NCBI RefSeq assembly: GCF_003425665.1 | Contig: NZ_QQRQ01000001.1 | Span: 186,001-250,000 of the forward strand | Source: Evtepia gabavorous | GTDB taxonomy: Bacteria; Bacillota; Clostridia; Oscillospirales; Oscillospiraceae | DNA length: 64,000 bases | Direction: 5' to 3' | In this document: in pieces, positions 8,404 through 15,387 of the stretch | How the letters are laid out: each line of letters opens with the position of its first letter | How positions within the stretch are numbered: the stretch's first letter is position 1 | Notes under the pieces: generated by a model | What the model saw: only the letters and a program-made list of their open reading frames with translations | Database searches by the model: none | What the model was told of the DNA's origin: nothing | Made by a program: the position numbers and the translations under genes

Positions 8404-8781
8404 TTATGCCTTCTTCCACAGGCCGTGGAGGTTGCAGTACTCATAGGCGGCCACGAACTTGTCGCCGGGAGCCATGGCGAAGGTGACGGTGGGCTCCTGA
8501 CCGGGCTTCAAAGCTTTGCGCTGATTTCCCTGCTCGGTCTGCAGGCTGATCCACTGGATGTAGTGTTTTTCCTCCATGGGGTGGGTAACAGAACCAACGG
8601 AGACAGTGACCTGGTTACCGTCCACCGTTACCACAGGGACATGTTTTTCCGTGGCGGCGTCTGTGGTGTTTGCCACCATTTCCTTCATCTCTTCCCCGCA
8701 GCAGACAACTTTAGGACCGTTGTCCTGAACGTAGGCAACGATGTTGCCGCAGTGGGAACATTTGTAGAATTTCATATCCAT
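8404..8781 (-). CDS. dfx: Desulfoferrodoxin (superoxide reductase)
   Basis: A cytoplasmic superoxide reductase that reduces superoxide to peroxide without making oxygen, usual in anaerobes. The N-terminal desulforedoxin-like FeCys4 site is intact (Cys8, Cys11, Cys27, Cys28). The catalytic iron ligands of the C-terminal domain are visible as EKHVPVV, HPMEEKHYIQW and CNLHGLW. Of three close in-frame ATGs (8787, 8781, 8775) I chose 8781 because it sits nine bases after AAAGGAG. Divergent from a Crp/Fnr regulator, which may control it. Confidence 0.95.
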   Translation of the reverse strand: MDMKFYKCSHCGNIVAYVQDNGPKVVCCGEEMKEMVANTTDAATEKHVPVVTVDGNQVTVSVGSVTHPMEEKHYIQWISLQTEQGNQRKALKPGQEPTVTFAMAPGDKFVAAYEYCNLHGLWKKA

Positions 8782-8847
8782 GATCATAATCTCCTTTACA
8801 AGATAAATTAAAATAGTGGTTGTGCTTGCTTTCCTGTCTATGGTATG

Positions 8848-8881
8848 ATGATACTACAAAATTGCGAATTATCACAGTGAT
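8848..8881 (-). promoter_or_regulatory. dfx promoter with overlapping palindrome
   Basis: On the minus strand TGTGAT (8876-8871), 17 bases and TATCAT (8853-8848) form a plausible promoter. A perfect 11-base palindrome ATCACAGTGAT (8871-8881) covers the -35 and resembles half of a Crp/Fnr site (GTGA core), so the divergent regulator may bind here. Confidence 0.45.
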
Positions 8882-8944
8882 TTTGTCACCCAAGAAGGAA
8901 AAATTTGAAATACACCGCATTTTCTGCCGACGGAGGGCCTTCCA

Positions 8945-9595
8945 ATGAATCGAGAAATTTCCTTTTATCAGTATTTAACCCCGGAAGAACAGGATCTTTT
9001 GGACCGCTCCATGCAGCAGGTACCATGTCGAAAGAGCCAGGTGGTCCACCGGCATGGGGACAGCTGCGTGGGGCTGATTTTTGTGCGGAAGGGCCGGCTG
9101 GCGTTTTCCATCCTGTCGGAAGAGGGGAGAGAGATTACCGTATTCCGCATTGAAAAAGGAGAATCTTGTATTCTTTCAGCGGCCTGCGTGCTTCAGAGCT
9201 TGGAGTTTGAAAGTCATATCACCGCAGAGGTGAATTCTGAGATTGCAATCCTGCCCGCACCGACGCTCTCACAGCTGATGAACAGCAACCCGGATGTGGA
9301 ACGGCTGGTCTATAAGCAGGCGGTGATTCAGTATTCCGGGGTGCTGCGGACCATGCAGCAGATTATATTTCTCAGCCTGGAAAAGCGATTGGCGACCTTT
9401 TTGTTGGAGGAGAGCCAGCGGAGACAGTCTCCCTCCTTTTCCGCGACCCATGAGCAGATCGCCCGGTATATCGGTTCCTCCCGGGAGGTGGTGACCCGGA
9501 TGCTCAACCAGTTTGCCGGCCGGGGCATTGTTTCCCTGGGGCGGGGGACGGTTACTGTTTTGGACCCGGAGGCATTGGAAGACGTGTTGATGTAA
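8945..9595 (+). CDS. Crp/Fnr-family transcriptional regulator
   Basis: A 216-residue regulator with an N-terminal cyclic-nucleotide-fold sensor domain (about 20-125), a long dimer helix and a C-terminal Crp-type winged helix (about 148-216, including ATHEQIARYIGSSREVVTRML). There is no cysteine cluster of the FNR type near the N terminus, so direct Fe-S oxygen sensing is not supported; a haem or other ligand is possible. GGAGGG precedes the ATG by eight bases. It faces the superoxide reductase gene across a 160-base shared regulatory region. Confidence 0.9.
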   Translation: MNREISFYQYLTPEEQDLLDRSMQQVPCRKSQVVHRHGDSCVGLIFVRKGRLAFSILSEEGREITVFRIEKGESCILSAACVLQSLEFESHITAEVNSEIAILPAPTLSQLMNSNPDVERLVYKQAVIQYSGVLRTMQQIIFLSLEKRLATFLLEESQRRQSPSFSATHEQIARYIGSSREVVTRMLNQFAGRGIVSLGRGTVTVLDPEALEDVLM

Positions 9596-9635
9596 AGAAA
9601 CCGAGGAAAAACTGCTGACCGGATAAAAATAAGAA

Positions 9636-9674
9636 AAAACACAGGTGCATGGAGCCGCCGTGCACCTGTGTTTT
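9636..9674. terminator. Bidirectional terminator between the Crp/Fnr gene and sepF
   Basis: A 14-bp stem (9636-9649 and 9661-9674) has A-rich and T-rich flanks on either side and lies between two convergent genes, so it can serve both strands. Confidence 0.85.
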
Positions 9675-9685
9675 GCTCTTTTTCA

Positions 9686-10084
9686 TTAAAAATAAAGCTC
9701 GTCGCTCTCGCCGGGGGCTCCCAGCAAATCTACAAAATAGGGGGCAACCACATAGACATTGGTGGCGACTTTCATAATGTGGCCATCCTCAGTATAGATC
9801 ACGCCGGACACAAAATCCAATAAGCGGCGGGCGACATCCCGCTCCGTTTTGGCCAGGTTCAGCACCACAAACTTCATATCCCGGAGAAGGTCAGCGATCT
9901 TGGATGCATCCTTGTACTCCTGGGGAGCCACCAAGACGATCTGCATATCTGCAACGCTGTGGATGGGCTGAACTCCCTCGGATGCCCAGTCCTGTCCCTC
10001 GTCCTCGTAGGCATAGCTTTCTTCGTAATCCTCGTACAGGTCCTCTTCTTCCGGCTTTCGGCGCAACGCGCTAAAGAATGACAT
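9686..10084 (-). CDS. sepF: Cell division protein SepF
   Basis: SepF, a membrane-tethered FtsZ-binding protein that shapes the division septum. The 132-residue protein has an amphipathic N terminus (MSFFSALRRK), a Glu/Tyr-rich linker and the conserved domain (about 47-125) with the family pattern RDVARRLLDFVSGVIYTEDG. The ATG at 10084 follows GGAGGT by six bases; the upstream extension of the frame is not conserved in character. It is a single gene here, outside the usual ylm cluster. Confidence 0.94.
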   Translation of the reverse strand: MSFFSALRRKPEEEDLYEDYEESYAYEDEGQDWASEGVQPIHSVADMQIVLVAPQEYKDASKIADLLRDMKFVVLNLAKTERDVARRLLDFVSGVIYTEDGHIMKVATNVYVVAPYFVDLLGAPGESDELYF

Positions 10085-10177
10085 GTGCGTACCTCCTCTG
10101 TATTGATATGCTCTCTCTTGGTCGAAATCCCCAATGTGACAAGAACACAACTCTTGCTTCTATCAAGCGTTTTTACC

Positions 10178-10206
10178 ATGATACTACAAAAGATGATGAA
10201 TTTCAA
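10178..10206 (-). promoter_or_regulatory. sepF promoter
   Basis: Minus-strand TTGAAA (10206-10201), 17-base spacer and TATCAT (10183-10178), about 95 bases before the sepF start. Its -10 region shares a 14-base block with the dfx promoter. The rest of the 279-base gap up to 10363 shows nothing else that I can support. Confidence 0.6.
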
Positions 10207-10363
10207 GGCTTTTGTGGAATATTTTGTGAACGTTTGTAATTCTTTTTCAATATATTGAAACCGTTCTGCAACTTTTTCCGGCCTTCGACAAAATTCGTCA
10301 AGGGACGGGCCAAAAGAGACCACAATATATAGAGGGGAAACAAGCGGACACAGGGCTCAGGCA

Positions 10364-10753
10364 TCAGGGAGCGTCCCGATATTTCTCCAAAAGACGAAGC
10401 AGCTCTTCCTCATCTTTGTCATCCAAACCGTGGGCGTTGGCCAGGGATTCCACGTGGTGGGTAAACTCGTGGGCCAGCGTGGTGTAAAGCTCTTCCCGCC
10501 AGGTTTCCTCTGACCAACTCTCATTGCGGGCGGAGGCCAGGAAAGAACCATAATATAAGTTAATATATCGGCCCAGGTAACTGTCCTGAACGTATTCCCC
10601 CATGAAGTAGACCTCGCCCTCGGGAAACATGGGGTCCGGCTTGGCCTCTTCTTGGAGAAGAATGCCTCCGTTCAGTTGCTCAAAGAACACAGGTGGAAAA
10701 GTCTCGGCCATCTCATCCAACAGATCGGCCACTTGGTCAAAGGTATATTCCAT
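10364..10753 (-). CDS. Small zincin-like metallopeptidase
   Basis: A 129-residue protein of the metallopeptidase group with a minimal zincin domain. The zinc motif HEFTH is at residues 95-99, followed by HVE, and a conserved aromatic INLYYGSF strand precedes it. The ATG at 10753 follows GAGGAGGAG by seven bases. There is no signal peptide, so it acts in the cytoplasm. Such proteins are widespread in Clostridia and their substrate is unknown. It follows the ABC operon terminator and appears to be a single gene. Confidence 0.8.
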   Translation of the reverse strand: MEYTFDQVADLLDEMAETFPPVFFEQLNGGILLQEEAKPDPMFPEGEVYFMGEYVQDSYLGRYINLYYGSFLASARNESWSEETWREELYTTLAHEFTHHVESLANAHGLDDKDEEELLRLLEKYRDAP

Positions 10754-10817
10754 CGCAAGCTCCTCCTCTCGAGTATCCTCCATTTTACAATAGTTTTTGG
10801 AACACTGCAAGAAAAAG

Positions 10818-10847
10818 CCTCTGGCCCAGAAAAAGCTGAGCCAGAGG
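10818..10847 (-). terminator. Terminator of the GntR-ABC operon
   Basis: An 8-bp stem CCTCTGGC/GCCAGAGG (10818-10825 and 10840-10847) followed on the minus strand by CTTTTTC, ten bases after the exporter stop. Confidence 0.8.
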
Positions 10848-10856
10848 ACAGAGGCG

Positions 10857-12410
10857 TTAGCGGTTGTATTCGGCGTACTGCAGCATGTCACGCAGGAGGT
10901 ACAAAAGGAGCAGTGCCACCGGAATATTGATGATTCCAGCCACCAGAAGTCCGCCGCTGACACCGCCGGGCAAGTTCAGAAGCACCATCAAAAACACTGC
11001 AATGAGGATGCCGGGCAGGGTCAAGAGAATTAGAATCAAGAAATAGAGGAACATGATCAGAGCCTTGCTGGCGCCGCTCCAAAACCGTTCCAGCAGAAGG
11101 TTGCCGCTTTGAAACAGGAGAGCATAGCTCATCCGAGCGAAGAGACAGACCAGAATAGCACCAGGCCCCATGCCTAAAATCAGGCCCACAGGGACAAAGA
11201 CCACAATGGCTTCCGCCAGCGCGGAGGGGACGAGTTCCCGCAGACAGTGCAGAAGCTTGGAGAAGGAGGACTCTGGCACCAGGTAAATAAAGGGTTTGTA
11301 GAGTTCTCGATTGATTCTGCTCTGTCCTGCGGTGAAGAGTTGTAGGTACACCGCAAAGGCGAACACAGGGAGGATGCCGCTCTCTCGCATGAAAAAGGAA
11401 AAGCCAATGAGCACCACGGCAAAGATCAGGCTGGCAGGGGGCAACAGCATCCAGCTGCCCCGCCGGTTCTCAATTTTGTGTTTATAATAGAAGGCCGAGG
11501 CACCCCATCCCTTCTTCAAGCCGGTTGCTCCAATACGGACTTTGCCTGGGACAGACTCCATGGTGCCTTCCTTTTTAGCGACAATGGCGGATTGGGCCAG
11601 CTCAGCGGTACGGAGGACATCTTCGTACCAATCCCGGTCGAAGTGTGTCAAAAGGAAGAGAAGGAGGAAAAACCAGGCCAGGCAGAGAAGAAGCCCAGGC
11701 CACCAGGTACCCAGCCCAAGGCAGGCGGAGAAAACCCAGCCCAGCCAACCGCCCACTGGAAAGAGCTGTACCGGCAGACTGACCGAAGCGTCAATTACTC
11801 CGGCCAACCGTTGGTCGGGGGAGGTCCAGAATCCCCAGAAGAGCCATCCAGCCACCAAAAGCAGGCAGAGAATGATCAGGCCCTTTAAGAGTTTTTGGGC
11901 TCCCTCATGGCTGCTGGTAAAGGTGTAAATGGTCATGGCGGTGACTTGTCCCAGAAAGACCGCTGCGGTGTAGCATAGAAAGAGCGCGACCATGGACGCC
12001 ATGGTGATGCCATAGAGATTATGAAGCCATCCATATTGGTAGAAGAGAAAGATGCCCAGCAAGAGTGCTGTGCTGATTTGCCGCAGGAGGCCGTAGAATA
12101 GCGTGCGGGTCCGGTGAATGGGGGAGGGGAAGAGAAGGTTCACGTCGGAGAGGGAAAAAATCGTTCCCCCTTTCGAGAAGCCGTTCCAGACAGTGAGAAG
12201 GAAGATAAAGAGGAACAGGGCGGTCGCCATGGCCACCACTTCACGAAGGTCCCGGTAGCTCTCTGGAGGGTATGTGCTGCCGCTGCCCTGCACAGCGAAA
12301 ACCAAGAGGGCCAGCAAAAAAACAACATAGATCAGCCGGGCAGGTTTCCGCAGCAGGTCTCGAATCCCGTTTTTCAGCCGGGTCAGCGTCAGATAAGTCA
12401 GGGCGCTCAT
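10857..12410 (-). CDS. Putative ABC exporter, membrane subunit
   Basis: A 517-residue integral membrane protein with roughly twelve hydrophobic segments, matching the putative ABC exporter permease family that pairs with a soluble ATPase. The N terminus (LTRLKNGIRDLLRKP) is cytoplasmic. Its ATG overlaps the stop of the upstream ATPase gene by four bases (ATGA), so the two form a transporter. Last gene of a five-gene operon controlled by a GntR-type repressor. The substrate is unknown; cell-envelope or antibiotic-response functions are common for such operons. Confidence 0.8.
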   Translation of the reverse strand: MSALTYLTLTRLKNGIRDLLRKPARLIYVVFLLALLVFAVQGSGSTYPPESYRDLREVVAMATALFLFIFLLTVWNGFSKGGTIFSLSDVNLLFPSPIHRTRTLFYGLLRQISTALLLGIFLFYQYGWLHNLYGITMASMVALFLCYTAAVFLGQVTAMTIYTFTSSHEGAQKLLKGLIILCLLLVAGWLFWGFWTSPDQRLAGVIDASVSLPVQLFPVGGWLGWVFSACLGLGTWWPGLLLCLAWFFLLLFLLTHFDRDWYEDVLRTAELAQSAIVAKKEGTMESVPGKVRIGATGLKKGWGASAFYYKHKIENRRGSWMLLPPASLIFAVVLIGFSFFMRESGILPVFAFAVYLQLFTAGQSRINRELYKPFIYLVPESSFSKLLHCLRELVPSALAEAIVVFVPVGLILGMGPGAILVCLFARMSYALLFQSGNLLLERFWSGASKALIMFLYFLILILLTLPGILIAVFLMVLLNLPGGVSGGLLVAGIINIPVALLLLYLLRDMLQYAEYNR

Positions 12411-13111
12411 GACGGTTTTCCTCCCTCTGTAATGGCAAAGAAGAGGTCCTCCAGACTGCGGGCCTTCAATTCCTCTGGCCTGTTGTATTGGGTGGCGGCA
12501 AAACGCCCATTCACCATGATGTGTGTGACATCCCAGTAATCCTCCACACTGTCAATCATGTGGGTGGAGATGAGGAGGGCGGCGCCTTGGGCCTTTTGCT
12601 CCCGGAAAAGCAGCTTTAATTCCTTGATGGCGTGGGGGTCCAGCCCCACCATGGGCTCGTCAAAAATGATCAGCTTTGGGCGATGAACCAGCCCACAGCA
12701 GATGGACAGCTTCTGCTGCATTCCTTTGGAGAGGTCACGGCCCAGCTTATCCCGTTTGTCTGCCAGTTCAAAGCGTTCCAAGAGTCTCTCGCCATACCCG
12801 TCGTCCTCTATGCGGTAGGCCCGCCGGATAAACTCCAGGTGCTCTGAGACGGTGAGCATGTCATACACCGCTGGTGTTTCAGGGATATAGGCCAGCAGAC
12901 GTTTGGCCTCGGTGGTTTTGTTTCCGTGGCCACCGATGGTAATGTCACCCTGGAACCGGAGAAGCCCGGCAATGCACTTGATGATGGTGGATTTTCCAGC
13001 GCCGTTGGGCCCCAGAAGAATGGCAATCTGGCCGCTGTCAACCTGGAAACTGATATCGTCGTTGGCCAGATTTTTTCCGTAGTATTTTGTCACGTGATTG
13101 AGCGTTAGCAT
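12407..13111 (-). CDS. ABC transporter ATP-binding protein
   Basis: A 234-residue ATPase of the ABC-2 exporter type. Walker A GPNGAGKST (about 33-41), the signature LSKGMQQK and Walker B LIIFDEPMVGLDP are intact. The ATG at 13111 follows AAAAGGAGA. It overlaps the downstream permease start and almost certainly energises it. The frame remains open upstream without a ribosome site. Confidence 0.93.
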   Translation of the reverse strand: MLTLNHVTKYYGKNLANDDISFQVDSGQIAILLGPNGAGKSTIIKCIAGLLRFQGDITIGGHGNKTTEAKRLLAYIPETPAVYDMLTVSEHLEFIRRAYRIEDDGYGERLLERFELADKRDKLGRDLSKGMQQKLSICCGLVHRPKLIIFDEPMVGLDPHAIKELKLLFREQKAQGAALLISTHMIDSVEDYWDVTHIMVNGRFAATQYNRPEELKARSLEDLFFAITEGGKPS

Positions 13112-13151
13112 AGAGAATCTCCTTTTTGATGGTAAGTATGCGCTGAAGAGG

Positions 13152-13928
13152 TTACTTGCTGGAAAGCATTCCGCCTCGGATATTGGTCCGGCGAATGAGC
13201 AGCCACCCGATGAGGGAGAACAAAAGAACGACGACCAGAAGGAGCAGGATTGCACCCCACGGCGAGTGAAAGAAGGTGTCGCCCAGAGTGAGAAACAGGG
13301 TGCGAACAGGGGGAAAAACTTCTTCTGCTTTTGCCAGCAAGGGGGGAAAGCCGATCAGAGAGGCCGGGATCGCCAAGGCCGCGACAATACAGCCGACCTT
13401 GTTCAGCCGCCAAAATAGAAAGGTGAAGAAGAGGCCGAGGGAGTAACAGGCCAGCATACAGGCAGCGGAAAAGAGAATAGAGGCGGTGTGCTGAAGGAAG
13501 GTCAGGGGAAGCCCCTGCTTGAGATAGATCATACTAAACAGATCAGAGAACTCCAACTGAAATTGGGTATGGTCAGCGGCAAACTGGGCCAGGGACAGCA
13601 GCAGTTCTCCCGCCAGAGAGAGGCAGACAGCGGGCAGCAAAGCGGAGAGAAAAAGACTGAGAAAGGTTGTCCGGCGAGAGACCCCCATCTGTACGCACAG
13701 GCGAATGGCCTGGCGGGGAAGGATCAGTCCAAAGACCAAGAAGAAGATGGCACAGGCAAAACCATATCCGTTGTATGTGTAGCCGGAGCGGTCCCCGCTC
13801 CCCAGGTTGAGGGATAACACGAGAAATCCTATGCCAATGAGAAGGGCATTGATGGCCCAAAAGACAAGGCAGCTTACCAGGTATTCTCGGAGCTGGTAGC
13901 GAATGGCGGGTTTAAGATTCATAGACAT
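13152..13928 (-). CDS. ABC-2 type permease
   Basis: A 258-residue membrane protein with about six transmembrane helices, including the C-terminal SPWGAILLLLVVVLLFSLIGW segment and a positively charged tail. The ATG at 13928 is eight bases after AAAGGA; another ATG nine bases earlier overlaps that ribosome site. The start lies inside the end of the upstream ATPase gene (17-base overlap), so these two subunits form the first transporter of the operon. The substrate is unknown. Confidence 0.82.
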   Translation of the reverse strand: MSMNLKPAIRYQLREYLVSCLVFWAINALLIGIGFLVLSLNLGSGDRSGYTYNGYGFACAIFFLVFGLILPRQAIRLCVQMGVSRRTTFLSLFLSALLPAVCLSLAGELLLSLAQFAADHTQFQLEFSDLFSMIYLKQGLPLTFLQHTASILFSAACMLACYSLGLFFTFLFWRLNKVGCIVAALAIPASLIGFPPLLAKAEEVFPPVRTLFLTLGDTFFHSPWGAILLLLVVVLLFSLIGWLLIRRTNIRGGMLSSK

Positions 13929-14805
13929 GGTTTGCATCCTTTCTCTCTGTCGTGCCGTCCTCTGCTTCCTGCAGACTGATGAAGTAATCCTGTAAGCGCA
14001 TAGAGCTTCGTTCCAGGCCGGCAGGCAGGGGTTCGGTGGATTCCTCCTGCAAGGTAACCGTCTTCAGGCCGCCCAGAGAATGGCTGGTCAGGATCTGCTT
14101 TCCTTCGGTGTACTGCTCCACCAGCCCGGCAGGACCGGAGAGGGTGTAGGCGGAGGTAAGCAGTTCTTCTGTCGGCGCGTTGCGCAGAATGCGCCCTTCC
14201 CGCAGGATGATGGTGTGGTCGATGAGGTTCTCCACCTCAGAAATTAGGTGGGTGGACAGAAGAATGGTACAGGACTGTGCCATGAATTTTTCCACCAGAA
14301 GACGGTAGAAGAGCTCCCGATGCTGGGCATCCAGGCCCAAAACCGGCTCGTCAAAGATAACATACGGCGTGTTGACGCTGAGCCCTAAGATCAGGCGAAA
14401 AATGGAGGAGTATCCAGTGGAAAGTGCCGGGATTTTTTTCTTGAGCGACAGGCCAAACTGTTTGGCCAGTCCATGGGCGCGGCGCAGATCGAAATCGGGG
14501 TAAAAATAGGTCATGGTGTGCAGTGCCCGTTTGATCTTCATGTCTTCGGGGAAAAAGTTCTGCTCTCCCACCATGAAAACTTTGTGTAAGGCGGCATCGT
14601 TGTTTCGCACGGGCTGTCCATCCACGGTCACTGTGCCTTGGTCAGGGAGCTGACGGTCGGTCAGGATACTGAGCAAGGTGCTTTTTCCAGCACCGTTGTT
14701 GCCCAAAAGGCCGTAGATATGACCGGGTTCCAGCGTGAGGGAGACTTGATCCAGGGCACGTGTGCTCCCAAACTGTTTTGTAATGTCTTTGCATTCAATG
14801 GACAT
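13912..14805 (-). CDS. ABC transporter ATP-binding protein, YtrB-like
   Basis: A 297-residue ATPase with Walker A GNNGAGKST (about 36-44) and Walker B YVIFDEPVLGLD. The signature is degenerate (LSTGYSSI instead of LSGGQ), as in YtrB-type exporters. A C-terminal extension of about 80 residues follows the nucleotide domain. The gene overlaps the GntR gene upstream by 11 bases and the permease downstream by 17, consistent with a tightly coupled GntR-ATPase-permease unit of the kind induced by cell-wall antibiotics in Bacillus. That stimulus is an inference here. Confidence 0.9.
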   Translation of the reverse strand: MSIECKDITKQFGSTRALDQVSLTLEPGHIYGLLGNNGAGKSTLLSILTDRQLPDQGTVTVDGQPVRNNDAALHKVFMVGEQNFFPEDMKIKRALHTMTYFYPDFDLRRAHGLAKQFGLSLKKKIPALSTGYSSIFRLILGLSVNTPYVIFDEPVLGLDAQHRELFYRLLVEKFMAQSCTILLSTHLISEVENLIDHTIILREGRILRNAPTEELLTSAYTLSGPAGLVEQYTEGKQILTSHSLGGLKTVTLQEESTEPLPAGLERSSMRLQDYFISLQEAEDGTTERKDANHVYES

Positions 14806-15163
14806 CTTGAAATCCTCTCCTTATCAAGTCGGTGAGCTGTGCGAGGGTCAAGCCCAGACCTTTGGCCTCTCGGACCATTTTTTCCACGTAGTCGTGATAA
14901 AAGGCCTCGGAACGCTGTTTTCGCAGGTTTTCCTGGGCGCCTTCGGCGACAAACATACCAATTCCTCTCTTTTTGTATAAAAGACCGGCATTCACCAGTT
15001 GATTGATCCCTTTCAGCGCGGTGGCGGGATTGATCTTATAGGTGGCAGCGTATTCTGTGATGGAGGGAACTTGGCTCCCCTCTGGATAGGCGCCAGAGAG
15101 AATCCCGTCCTCCAGCTGCTCCGCCAACTGGAGAAAAATCGGTTTTTCACCTTGGAATTGCAA
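14795..15163 (-). CDS. GntR-family repressor, YtrA-like
   Basis: A 122-residue short GntR regulator: winged helix with QLEDGILSGAYPEGSQVPSI and NPATALKGINQLVNAGLLYKK in the first 75 residues, then a short dimerisation helix pair instead of a large ligand domain. The TTG start at 15163 follows AAAGGAGGGG; no nearer ATG exists. First gene of the ABC operon, very likely autoregulating through the palindrome just downstream of its promoter. Confidence 0.9.
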   Translation of the reverse strand: MQFQGEKPIFLQLAEQLEDGILSGAYPEGSQVPSITEYAATYKINPATALKGINQLVNAGLLYKKRGIGMFVAEGAQENLRKQRSEAFYHDYVEKMVREAKGLGLTLAQLTDLIRRGFQDVH

Positions 15164-15186
15164 GGAGACCCCTCCTTTCCTTGAGT

Positions 15187-15247
15187 GGTTAGTTAGTTGA
15201 CTGATTAACCATAAGCCGAATATAGCAGACCGGGCGCGGCTTGTCAA
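15187..15247 (-). promoter_or_regulatory. GntR-ABC operon promoter and operator
   Basis: Minus-strand TTGACA (15247-15242), 17 bases and TATATT (15224-15219) form a near-consensus promoter. Immediately downstream, GGTTAGTTAG...CTGATTAACC (15187-15210) is a 24-base palindrome matching 8 of 10 positions per arm, positioned over the transcription start and well suited to repression by the GntR protein. Confidence 0.75.
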
Positions 15248-15310
15248 GAGGGGATGTGTTCTTTTCCAGTTTTTTGCAGATAAATTTATGAAAAGTGGGA
15301 GAAGCAACCG

Positions 15311-15339
15311 TTGACAAGAGAAATAATATACGGTAGAGT
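15311..15339 (+). promoter_or_regulatory. Promoter of the SLH-M13 peptidase gene
   Basis: TTGACA (15311-15316), 17 bases and TAGAGT (15334-15339), 48 bases before the start codon. A CGGC/GCCG mini-hairpin lies in the leader. Confidence 0.6.
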
Positions 15340-15387
15340 TTTGACCATCGGCAATGCCGAAGTTGGAAAAGAAAGAAGGAATCCTAT

